Positions 49,501 to 59,636 of a stretch of DNA of 64,000 nt are shown here, in pieces. The notes under the pieces were generated by a model. It had not been told where the DNA came from. It did no database searches and worked only from the letters and a program-made list of their open reading frames with translations. The stretch's first letter is position 1. Every line of letters begins with the position of its first letter. The position numbers were made by a program, and so were the translations under genes. Source of the stretch: Talaromyces rugulosus (lineage: Eukaryota; Ascomycota; Eurotiomycetes; Eurotiales; Trichocomaceae); NCBI RefSeq assembly GCF_013368755.1, contig NC_049561.1, positions 1,798,001 to 1,862,000 of the forward strand, given 5' to 3'.

Positions 49501-50840
49501 TGTTTCACTAGTGGCACATCTTGTGCCCGGACCATCCTACCTGAACGGCGATCGAATGGATATGGAGCCCATAGCAGCGAAATTGCAGACGCTGTATCGC
49601 TGTTGTAAAGTTCCTCGTCGGCAAGAAGAGGCTCCAGGTCGCCAGGGAGTTCGAAGTCATCCTCGTCATTACCAGATCCAAAAATCTCATCTTCGTGACT
49701 GACAGTGATGTTCTTGGGAGCAACAGATCGCGAGGAAATGGGGTTGATGACAGGGTCGAAATAGAAGGCCGGCAGGTTTGGGTCATCAGACCGAACAAAC
49801 ACAACCTGGGGGTGCGAGTACCATGCCAGTTTCACACTTCTGGGTAGAGAATTGTAAAGGTAGGGGAATGTGACGCGATATTCGGTACGGATGGGTGATC
49901 GGAAAATAATTCGATCAATCGCGTTGAATTCGCCAAAATCCTCGTCATTTGGATCAATGTCTTTATAGAGAGGCTCGAAACGAGGACCCCCGGGCATGGC
50001 TACATTCAGAGCCTTGGCTGTGATAAAACTAGTGAGATCGAACATATGGAAATAGTTCTGATCCACAACATCACTTAGCAGTTGGTGGCTAAGTCGATAG
50101 AGAGTCGCCATTTGAGGAAGTGACAGGTTCCATTTTTTATAGCTTGATCCATTGACATGCGGAGTGTCGAGTAGAGGTCTGTGGTCGTAGAACCACTCGT
50201 AAACAGGACCATCTTCTGTCTCATCAAGTTCCATCTGGATGGGTTCCAAAGGCTCGACATCCTCAATATTTTCGGACCAGGACAGCGGAGGTTCTTCGTC
50301 GTCGAAAGGAGGGAAACGCATTCGCTTGAAGTGGCGACGATCGGCTTTCTCTCGTCGCATGCAAACCCACATTGTAGCCCATTGAGCATGGAAGATGGGT
50401 TCAATGACTCGAGGAGACTCGTCGACAAGGGTGAGGCAACCGTTGACATGATACAGTACCTTGACCTCGCGTGCCGATTCCCAGGGCATGGGCATGTTCT
50501 CTAGAAGTTTCAGGACTGCATGAGGCATGAATTTCAACGCACCCAGGTAGCTGCGTTTGTCACTGCTGAATTTCTTTTGAGATACGTCGCCGATATCCTT
50601 CACGATCTTTCGCAAATGCTCAGGGGGCATGTCTGTCTTCTGACTCTCGACAAACCCACCTTTGCGCTTTTCCCCAAATCTGTTGCGCTGGGTCCTTAAC
50701 CATTCAGTCTTCTTTTGAGCAAATTTAGCGACCTTGGGATCTGCTGGAGGTTGATACCCTGGCGGCGGAGGCGCCAAAGGCATGGAATGAGGAGCTGCCG
50801 ACCCCCATCCAGGCGGCGGCGGGGGAGGTAGCGACGCCAT
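43569..50840 (-). CDS. prp8: Pre-mRNA splicing factor Prp8
   Basis: Two exons on the minus strand, 50840-46256 and 46048-43569, encode 2354 residues, close to intein-free Prp8 of other fungi and animals. Prp8 is the U5 snRNP protein that cradles the spliceosome active site. The start has the proline run [12 protein letters not shown]. The first exon has [20 protein letters not shown] and the reverse-transcriptase-like and endonuclease-like core. The second exon starts in [20 protein letters not shown] and has the RNase H-like domain ([34 protein letters not shown]) and the JAB1/MPN domain ([31 protein letters not shown]) that binds Brr2. The single 207-nt intron contains two CACGTG boxes. Many Aspergillus and Penicillium Prp8 proteins carry an intein; none is present here. 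Identification is secure. Confidence 0.97.
46127..46166. promoter_or_regulatory. Two CACGTG boxes inside the prp8 intron
   Basis: GATCACGTGG at 46127-46132 (core) and ATCACGTGAT at 46161-46166 (core), 28 bp apart, within the only intron of prp8. Possible intronic regulatory element, by motif only. Confidence 0.35.
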
Positions 50841-51317
50841 GATAGGTATTTTTTTTCGATGGACGGTTGATATTTAACGGTGTACGATGCTAAAAGCTGG
50901 ACCGTTGCATCGAGACGACGAGGCGCCGCGTGATAAAGGTGAAAGGAGAGTTATCGCATAAAAACCCGGGAATGGCACGAGTCAGCTGCAACGCAGGGAG
51001 AGAAAATGGTTGCGATAGAGCCGTCCTCTCACGACGGGTGAATGCGATGGCGAACAGCAGCAAGGATGCTACCTTTTCACTTTTCACGTCTTCGCGACTT
51101 TGGCGTTTGCACTAGGCCCAAATCTGCAGGCGGTGGCGGCCGAAAGTTCACATCGAGACCAATCCTATTACAGTTAGCGTGCTCGCCAAACAGCCCTAGT
51201 GCGGGTGCGAAAAAGCCCACACAACCATCCTCTTGCTCGGAATTTTCGACGAGTACGCCAACACGACAACGCCGCTGATTGCCCGAACGTCGACAATTGT
51301 ATTCCAGGACGGTCACA
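50841..51317. promoter_or_regulatory. Bidirectional promoter region, prp8 / eL34
   Basis: 477 bp between divergent start codons. A CCAAT box at 51159-51163 lies 155 nt before the eL34 start. Confidence 0.5.
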
Positions 51318-51985
51318 ATGGCGAACGCAAGATTGCAATACGTGAGTTTACTGTCATCCAGAAGTTGATTTAGTTGTGTCCGATTGATGCTAATTTTTGA
51401 TTTCCATCTACAGCGCAGACGGAACCCGTAAGAACGAGCCTTTGCACTTTTTTTCGTTCAAAACGACGACAGACGCCGATGTGCTAACGCGATGAATTCG
51501 ATAATATAGGTACAACACGAGGTCCAACCGTGTCCGTATCATCAAGACCCCTGGTGGCAACCTTCGATACTTGCACATCAAGAAGAAGGGTACCGCTCCC
51601 AAGTGCGGTGACTGCGGCATCAAGCTCCCTGGTGTGAGTGCTATCTCCCAGCTTTATCCTCTCCATTTCCTACAGCTAGAGGCTTGGAACCGGTCAAATT
51701 TTCCACCATGTCTAAAGATTATGGATCCCACACATTTGCGACGGAATACTATGAAAGAAATTCTCTGACGGTGGTCGAATGCAGGTCCCCGCCCTTCGCC
51801 CCCGTGAATACGCCCAGATTTCTCGCCCTAACAAGAACGTCACTCGTGCCTACGGTGGTTCTCGCTGCGGTAACTGCGTGAAGGACCGCATCGTCCGCGC
51901 TTTCCTGATCGAGGAACAGAAGATTGTCAAGAAGGTCCTCAAGGAGTCGCAAGAGAAGGAGAAGGCTGCCTCTCGCAAGCGCTAA
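51318..51985 (+). CDS. RPL34: 60S ribosomal protein eL34
   Basis: Four exons, 51318-51341, 51414-51427, 51510-51633 and 51785-51985, encode 120 residues, the normal length. It is a structural protein of the large subunit. Exon 2 is a 14-nt micro-exon that supplies the RRRNP part of [20 protein letters not shown]. The [10 protein letters not shown] and [11 protein letters not shown]ys pairs form the eL34 zinc-ribbon-like site, and the [16 protein letters not shown] helix leads to a basic tail. The last intron (151 nt) was placed between LPG and VPALRPREY by family conservation. Identification is secure. Confidence 0.96.
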
Positions 51986-53333
51986 ACTGTCAAAATGGAA
52001 TGAAATTATGTTTGCACTATTGGTTTGGCTGCAGAAGGGTGTGGGGAGCAATAATCACGAAAGACTGGAAGTTTTAGAGGAGTACTGCTGGTACCTGACT
52101 TAAGAAAAAAAGGAAAGGTCACTATCAGACATTTATAACCTCTCGTCTTGCAACGGATTTCGTGGTCATAAGTGTCATTCTGCATTTTTTACATGGTATG
52201 ACCTCGGGCGAATCTGGGCGAGCTTCTTATGGGTCTCCGTCTTTTTTCTTTTATCGGACGGTTTGTCCACAATTGTCACCGATATGAAAAGTACAATATC
52301 TGTTGATAAATTTCTATTCCTCTTCTTGATCGTAGTTCATTTGTAGTGACTCTTTAACAAGGTCTATCACTGGTTCTTCACGGCGTTTGGAAGACTCATT
52401 TCCAAATGGCTAGCTGACCAAAACGCATCAGGCTTGCTTTAGAAGCCTGTCAGTTGAAAAATTGATGGAAAAATACATGTAGCTTGCTTTCATGACTATG
52501 TTAAGAGGGGACTGCAAGATACCCCAATATACCAGTAGTTTGCAGATTATTTTATCCAGCCCTTCCCTGGAATCGCCAATTGATATGTAGATTAGTGAAG
52601 TGACTAGTAGACATGAATTCTAAAATAAATTTGACATTGACCTTACAACTGGTGCCGAGACTAACACATTGACATCACTCAAGTGCTCAAGTGCTATATA
52701 ATTGTTATATAAATTTTCGTGCTACCCGGCATACACGTACCTATGTAGGCCAGTTCAATCAATTGATGTTGTCTAGACCCTTCTAGAATTGAATTATTCT
52801 AAATGTTCACTTTAAGTTTTCAAGTCTACGACACTATTGATTTGTTTACGTCAAATTATCATGGAATAAATAACAACCTTTTATAGACTTGAATGCGACG
52901 GACTACCCGGGGATGTATCCCTACAACTTACAACACCGCACTTCTCATGAATGAAGATAGGTGAATACATAGATATACTGTGTATATACGTTGGGCAGAT
53001 AAAAATACATGGAATGGGTAATTTTATATACAATGCCTATGCGGAATCCATAAATGCACCTCTACATAAAAAACATGTCACGTCAACACCAATAGAGTCG
53101 CTCAATAACCGAAAGCCTTCATAACACTATCCACCAACCCGGGGAACCTAGCCTCACTCAAGTGCTGAGGACACACTGATGATACAGGGTCCCTGTGTCA
53201 AGTATTTCGCTAGAGAGAACTGTAAATAGTAGCTTTGAAAAATATCATGCGAACAGGCAAGCAAGGTTTAAAAAGTAGCTAAAATGCTCGAAAAATGGAA
53301 ACAAACGACTTTGAAACGGTATCGGCGACGCCT
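51986..53333. other. Intergenic, no gene recognised
   Basis: 1.35 kb, AT-rich, with one ATCAATTGAT palindrome at 52758-52767. No coding frame supported. Confidence 0.55.
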
Positions 53334-54480
53334 TCAAACGCAACATAGTAAACTCGGTTGTTGTGGACTTTTTTGAAAATCATTTTTATAGATTCCAGGG
53401 AAAAACACAAAACTGCCTGGTAATTGCCTTGCGGGGGCTTTGTAGATGGGTTTGCTGGTGCCGCTCCTTTCTTTGCGTTGATGTAGAGGTGAAAAGTTCT
53501 CGGCCTTGGGGGATTTTCTTGAACCATAGCGACGCTGACGTGTTGTGGGGAGTATACCCTTGCGAAGGGCCTCCTCTGCGAGTGTCCAGAAGCTGGTTTT
53601 TGACTTGTCTGGGGATAGCTCGGCATACGAGACAAACCCCTTGAGATGAATTTAGTTGAATTAGGGGGGAAAAGATTAAAAGTTTACATACCACATTCAT
53701 GGAAAGGTTGTAGCGGATAGTGTTCTTCCAGCCTGTAGAATTTGGGCCACTGGCCTTGTTCGTATTCTCTTCGAACCAGCAATAAATTTCTTGCAGTGTT
53801 AACTTGTGTCTGTCCGTAGAACGAAGAGCTCTGTAGAGGAGATAAGAATAAGACATCTAGCCGCTCTCAACCTGAGCCACGGGAATTTCTTCATTTCGTG
53901 CTGTATGTGGCATTATGGTTTCCAGGGATGTAGTGTTGTCGATCCCCGATGAAGGGTTATCACAAGAAGGACGAGGCATGTGCTCTGTGCTTTGCACGTA
54001 TTCCATCAACGTGCCGTATGGGTAATGGCCTTGCTGAAACTCTGACGATAGGTGGGGATAGCCCATATCTGGTAGAATAGATGGAACTCTTCCGTATTCG
54101 TTGGACGGTGATGATTGCTGAAGAGGAAGGTGTGTCTCTGGAAACACATTCCCAACCAGGAGACTGCTTAGAGGGGGCTGTTCCCACATGGGGTTATAGC
54201 AGTTCCCATACAGGTCGCTCTCGGAGGCTCCCATCCGTAAACTGAGAGGCTCATGCAAACGAAAAGACGTAAATGGCGCGTCTTGCAAAGAAACTTCGGG
54301 GTGATTCGAAAAGGGTTCTGGTGGGAAGAGCGAGTCTGCAGTTTGATGGGTGTTGGTTTTGAGCATCGAACTACCTAGAGGCACTTCATCTGGTTGGGAA
54401 ATCGTGGTTTGTGAAGGCAGTTCGTTGTATAGCCACCGAATATCACTCTGGTTTAAGTAGTACGAGCCGTGTTCTTCCAT
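53334..54480 (-). CDS. Forkhead-domain transcription factor with a UAG before the domain
   Basis: On the minus strand an ATG at 54480 opens 207 codons (MEEHGSYYLNQSDIRWLYNE at the start; disordered, Ser/Pro-rich) that end in UAG at 53859-53857. The next triplet is ATG, in the same frame, and begins the forkhead domain: SYSYLLYRALRSTDRHKLTL, EIYCWFEENTNKA, GWKNTIRYNLSMN. A GTATGT intron (53691-53640) joins to GFVSYAELSPDKSKTSFWTL and EEALRKG, completing the winged helix. The basic tail ends at 53334. The two frames would make 364 residues if joined. Options are an undetected intron ending at the CTAG before 53856, a nonsense mutation, stop readthrough, or two products. The domain call is firm; gene integrity is not. 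Confidence 0.72.
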
Positions 54481-55300
54481 CTTCTGGATCTTAGTCCCTT
54501 GAGAGACTGTATTGATCGTGGTGTTGGTTTGGTAGGACAACAGCTTTGATCATGCAAGAAGCGATCCACAGGAAGATAGCATAGAATGTGTGGAAAGAAG
54601 GCTACAAGCCCTCCAAGTAATGAGAATAGGATATCCATGTAACAGCAGGCTAAGGTCGATGGGGACCTGCTCGTATTGGATGCAGCCATGATTTTAAGCC
54701 GCACACCGCCGGCTGGATTTCTTCTAGCCAAAAGAGTAAACAAAGAACAGCCACATCAAAGGATTATGGACATCAAAATTAAAGCACAGAGGGGTAAGTT
54801 TGAGTGGCAAGCTTGCTGCCAAACGGGGATATTGGGCTAGCGTTGTAGCACTGCAGCAATGCAGCACCGGATTCTTCACACGCAGTAAAAGCCCTTCCAG
54901 AACCACGTATTCATAAAAAGCAAATATGATCAACTCCAGCAAATAGAATAAAGCCCTGATTGCATATTTCGGACTTGGCGATGCCGCTACCCGATTGGTT
55001 GAGACCTTGGATTTGCTGTTGGCGTTGGGTGCAATTGGACATGTTGGGCTAGTGTTGTGGTTGACTACTGTGATGAGCATTACTATTGTAGATCATTTCA
55101 ATACCTTGGACTCTGCCGGCGTTCGGTAGTAGTATGAAAAGCCAGTAAGACGGTTTAACTTCTTGCTGCGTTTTACTAGTCTGTCTCGTTAAATAGATAA
55201 GTTGGTAACTGTTTAAAATCTTCTTTTCAATCGTGTCATATTATGTATGTTTATCTAGTTGGGTGAAGTCATCGGCTATATGATGGCTAAAAGTAGCGTT
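54481..55300. other. Intergenic, no gene recognised
   Basis: 820 bp upstream of the forkhead gene. It contains an ATG-started minus-strand frame of 118 codons (54724-55080) without recognisable domain, possibly chance or an upstream exon. Confidence 0.45.
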
Positions 55301-57165
55301 CTACTTGCGATAGTAGATCTGGAAGCAAGGTTAGTACAAAGCACACGCATGCTGATGTGCTGGATTTAGGAAAACGAACCTTCTTGAACTGGAAATGAAG
55401 CTGTAGGATTCCCTAGATAAGATGTCGTGTTAGCACCAAGTATAAAACTGCCGCATGAAGCGAGGTAGTCTTACCTTGTCAAAACTACTCTTGAACCCTC
55501 TGTCTCTCTTCGCACTATAATCCCATTCCCGATCCACGATACGAAAGGCAATGTCTTCGTACGGTGGCCCAGCAATGAAACGGATGAGGCAAGTGTCCTC
55601 TTCTCCAGCTTTAACAAAAGATTCACCGCGCTTTCGTCCGTTTTCCCGTTCGATGCGATACGTCGGGGCCTTTGCCTTGTCAATGAGGTCGGGGTAGAAT
55701 ATGTTGAATTTGTAGCCCTGGACGACTTTTGGCGGAGGATTGTCATGATCGTAGTGTGTTTGGTTGTACTTGTTCCATTCGTAACCCATCTGCACCCGGT
55801 TAAAATACCGCGGTTTTCGAGGACGGTATTTATTAGCCCATTGAATATGTGAAGTGCTATTGACAGCTTCCTCCCCAGTAAATATTTCTTCGTTTTCGCT
55901 CACACCTTTAGCGACCTCGCGTTCGTACAAAGCTTTCGTGGCTTGTGAAAAGTCTTCGTTCGGCACCGCTGAAAAGCGGCCTGGGACATCGGCAGCAGTA
56001 GAGCTGGAAGTGACTGCCTGAGAGGGAATCGGGAGAGCGGTCTTATCTGTGTTCTTTTGCCGCAGAGGCACGTAGCCCATTTTGAGAACCTTGTGACGAT
56101 CTTGAGCCTACTCTGCGTTAGTCATCAAATTGGATCGGACTCTTAGGGGGCTTTATCATACCACATGGCTTAGAAACGTTGACTCGTCCATTATCTCAAG
56201 TGTCTTGTCCTCCGGGCGAAGATGCAGCAAAGGCTCTGGATCAAGGTCTTTTTTGGCCGTCGATTCCACCAATTCATTAACAAGAGGTGCAATCGGCGCA
56301 AGTTTGACCCGCACAGACTCTGCTTCTTCCCGTTGTTGTTTGCGTAGGGCTTGTACACGGCCCTCGATTATCGCCTGAAACACCTTCTTGAGCTTGGCCT
56401 TAGCTTTCCAAACGGTCAAACTGCGCAAGAGTTCTTCCCAATAATCGGTATCGATTGGCTCGTTCGAATCCAGCTTTCTTTTAACCTGAGACTCAAGAGC
56501 CTCCAGCTGCTCATATGTCTTTGGACTGAGAATCTTGTTGATATCCGCGGAAACAGAACTGAGAACTCGGCCTTCAGGAGCCGACACCTTCTGACGGTCT
56601 CGGCAAACAATCCTCATGGTCTAAAAAGAAAATGTTGTCAGCATGTCAGTTCGACATTGAAATTTAGTACACGGCTTACCCTCCAGAAGTCCCGATTCTT
56701 TTCCGTCGTCTCAAGACGTAAAAAAGTATCGATGTCCCTCTCCAGCTCTGCAAGTTCTGTCGGCGAAAGACCTTCAAACACTCCCTCGGGATCGATGAGA
56801 TCGAGATCAGAATCAGAAATTTCATCGTCCAGCGGATTCCTCGTAGGATCAATCACGCGCAGAGTGACAGCCAGCCAGTCGATGGGCTTTGCACGTCCTT
56901 CCTTGACGCGAATTTCCGCCTTCTTCTTCGCCTGCTTGAGGACGAAGGTGTCTTCTTGCGCTACCCATTGTCGCTGTTGCTCTTCCTCTTGCAGGTCATT
57001 CAGCCGGTTATTATCCCTCCTGCTTCTCTGCGTAGACCGATTATTCGCGCCCCCAGGCTGTTGCCGTTCATCTCTGCGAGGAATTTTGTCGGATCGTTTC
57101 CAGGGTGGCGGAGATCTAGATCTGCTCCGTTTTGAACCTGCTCGGCCGGAGTCGTATGCAGACAT
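55301..57165 (-). CDS. Cactin, spliceosome-associated protein
   Basis: Five exons on the minus strand: 57165-56680, 56620-56162, 56107-55475, 55412-55380 and 55318-55301, giving 542 residues. Cactin is a conserved nuclear protein of late spliceosomal complexes (Cay1 in fission yeast), needed for accurate splicing of a subset of introns. The N-terminus is RS/basic and disordered. The cactin mid domain runs from WVAQEDTFVLKQAKKKAEIR through RVIDPTRNPLDDE and DTDYWEELLRSL. The C-terminal cactin domain has KYRPRKPRYFNRVQMGYEWNKYNQTHYD, YKFNIFYPDLIDK, IRFIAGPPYEDIAFRIVDREW and the terminal GILQLHFQFKKIYYRK. The last exon encodes just five residues. It is divergent from the XLF gene, and prp8 lies in the same island. 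Confidence 0.94.
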
Positions 57166-57514
57166 TGCGGCGACTCTGCAGATACCTGGTATACGTGTAA
57201 TATAACAAAAGAGGGCAAGGTTGACCGATCGAAGCGATGGCGTCGCGAAGCTAACTGAAGAGAAAGAGAGGCGCTAGATATGGATATTCGACCATGATTG
57301 GTCATATAACCGCGGAGCCGCCGGTGCCACTGAAAATGGAAGCTGTGGCGGCTAAAAGTGGGATAACCGCGCTTGCCTCATTTGCTTCTCGCCAGCCTAG
57401 GCAGCACTCCTGTCTCTTGGTACTTCAGCCGTAGATTATTTTTTTGGTGTTGAATGAAGTGTCTATTTGATTTGCAATTTTATTGTCCTTTGAACGCAGG
57501 AAGACACCCCGGAA
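57166..57514. promoter_or_regulatory. Bidirectional promoter region, cactin / XLF
   Basis: 349 bp between divergent start codons, with an inverted CCAAT box (ATTGG) at 57297-57301. Confidence 0.5.
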
Positions 57515-59275
57515 ATGCCGGACCGATGGCATAAACTCCCCGGATCTCACGGGGGGTCATTACCGCTACTGCTGTACAGATTCATTACCACCTCGCAAGA
57601 CTATCAGCTCTATCTCACAGATCTAACTCACATATGGTATGAGAGACTGGGACACGGTCAAATATTGCAAAAAGCCGAGGAAAAAGAAACCAGCATCGAC
57701 CCTAGTGAAGATGCCAATCAGTTTGCCGTCTTCTTGCAGAAGATTCGGGATGCCCTAGAGGGGGTGGGATCTAGCGGTGTAGATGTGGCGTCTGGCAAGT
57801 CAGACCGTTTGGAAATTACAACCACCACGGAGCTCCCAGGCGGGCTGAATTCTTTACAGTGGACTTTTGCGCTTTCCAAGGAGCCTCCATCAGAGGTTAC
57901 TCAACATCTCCTGCTGCCTTTGCTCAGAAGCGAACAGGGGCATAGACGGCGAGAAAGGGAATTACTGGATTATTTGGCAGAAAAGGACAAAGTGTTGTCC
58001 AAGATTTTCGACAAGATCGATGCCTCCCAGTTGACAGACATTTTCCCCAGCATCGCCAGTTCCCGTAATGCTAAGCTCAAAACATCCGGCTTGCTCAAGT
58101 ACATCAAAGGGGCGTCCAGGTTTGACGAGTCGGAATGGCAGAAAACTTTCGCGGCCGAAGAGTCCGATACCGTGGCTGCAGAAGATATCGCCGATCTAGC
58201 ATCTGGGATTTTAAAAGCATCTGCGTCCAAAGACACCCACCCAAGGGCCGAAGCGTGGTGGCACACCCTTGATGAGAATGAACAAGATATTCGAAGACCA
58301 TCAACAAAAAGAAAACCACCGGTCCAGACAAATCCGGTAGTTTCTGAAAGCGTAAAGGCAAAAGGGGAAGCTCTTGGTATGGATGGCAGTACCGATGATG
58401 AAGGTAAATTCCAGGTAAGTTGGCATGCAGAAGATATTTCAACAAAACTCCTTAGTAATAAAATATCTCAGCGCCAGAAAACCCCTCCTCATCTAAAGCA
58501 CGATAAAGGGGAAATTAGTGAGAAAATAGCTGCAGATGACTATGGCACCACCGAGTCAGACGAAGAAGCCGAACCTGCTTCTAAATCTAAGAGTACTCAG
58601 CCGCACACTCGACCGGAGCAGCAAAAACCTAAAGGCCTTGGTAAAATTGGAGGTTCCAGAGCTATTCCCAAAGCATCACAAAGGCCACCTTCATCGACAG
58701 CGTCGACAGCGTCTTCGGATGCCTTGCAACCCACGCATGCTGAACAAGCAACCGAGAGCGATTCCCCATCCCCTCAGAGACGAAGCGTCATCCCTCCTCC
58801 ATCTTCTACACAGCATGAGAAGCCTGTGGCGGCGCCGAAGCGCAAAGGTGGACTAGGAAAAATTGGCGGCAAAAAGCCGGAGCCGGAGCCCGTGAAAGAA
58901 GAGCCCAGCCAGCCGGCGAGTCCGCCTCTTGAGAAACCTACGTCTACACAGCCAACTAAGAAGCTGGGTACTATTGGAAGCAAAAAGGCCGCGCCAACCA
59001 TTGACCTCCCATCGCGTGATACAGGCACAGTACGGGGAGGAGGCATGACTGCATCAGAAGACGATAGCGATGATTTGGATTCTGGGCCTACTAAACTCGC
59101 TCAACCAGGGCCACCGACCAGCAACGAATCTCCTCCACCTGTTCTGAAAAGGCCATCAAGTGAACCGGAGGAAGAGCTTTCTGCACAGCAAAAAGCAGAC
59201 AAGAAGCGTGAGGATTTGAAACGACAGATGAATGCGATGAGCAAAGCCCCTCAAAAGAAGAAGAGGAGGTTTTGA
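57515..59275 (+). CDS. XLF/Nej1-type non-homologous end-joining factor
   Basis: An open frame of 586 codons. The N-terminal 230 residues fit the XRCC4-like-factor head and coiled-coil stalk: WHKLPG, LLLYRFITTSQDYQLYLTDL, IWYERL, then LQWTFALSKEP and LRSEQGHRRRERELLDYLAEKD. XLF bridges XRCC4-ligase IV assemblies at DNA breaks. The C-terminal half is disordered and Ser/Pro/Lys-rich, with three related motifs LGKIGG, LGKIGG and LGTIGS, each within a basic patch. It ends KKKRRF, resembling the basic-aromatic Ku-binding motif at XLF C-termini. A GTAAGT...TCTCAG segment at 58415-58471 (57 nt) keeps frame whether spliced or not and is probably an intron, giving 567 residues. Head-domain identification is good; motif roles are inferred. 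Confidence 0.86.
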   Translation: MPDRWHKLPGSHGGSLPLLLYRFITTSQDYQLYLTDLTHIWYERLGHGQILQKAEEKETSIDPSEDANQFAVFLQKIRDALEGVGSSGVDVASGKSDRLEITTTTELPGGLNSLQWTFALSKEPPSEVTQHLLLPLLRSEQGHRRRERELLDYLAEKDKVLSKIFDKIDASQLTDIFPSIASSRNAKLKTSGLLKYIKGASRFDESEWQKTFAAEESDTVAAEDIADLASGILKASASKDTHPRAEAWWHTLDENEQDIRRPSTKRKPPVQTNPVVSESVKAKGEALGMDGSTDDEGKFQVSWHAEDISTKLLSNKISQRQKTPPHLKHDKGEISEKIAADDYGTTESDEEAEPASKSKSTQPHTRPEQQKPKGLGKIGGSRAIPKASQRPPSSTASTASSDALQPTHAEQATESDSPSPQRRSVIPPPSSTQHEKPVAAPKRKGGLGKIGGKKPEPEPVKEEPSQPASPPLEKPTSTQPTKKLGTIGSKKAAPTIDLPSRDTGTVRGGGMTASEDDSDDLDSGPTKLAQPGPPTSNESPPPVLKRPSSEPEEELSAQQKADKKREDLKRQMNAMSKAPQKKKRRF

Positions 59276-59636
59276 TTAGCGCTCCTTTCCATTTTTCTTG
59301 ATATGACTGTGACGAAGCGTCTTTTTTTTGTAATGCTAGCGGACATTTGATCAGGATTTATTATTCCTTTTTAACTCTTGAGATATACTAGTTTTTGGAT
59401 ATAGGTATATGTGTGCCTTACACCCCGAATAGATGAATTTTTTTTAAATGCCATGTTATTGACATCTACCGCAGTTCAAATAGATATTAAATAAGTTAAT
59501 TAGTTATTTACGAGCGATTTACAAACAATGGTCCAAAATCCCAGAGGCTTATCTCAAATATCCAAAATAGCCATGTCAAGACAAAATATAATACAGGGGT
59601 ATAAGTAAACGCAAATTAACCAGCCCAAAATCCAAT
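59276..59636. other. Convergent 3-prime flanks
   Basis: AT-rich 361 bp between the convergent XLF and rtc1 genes. Nothing further seen. Confidence 0.6.
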
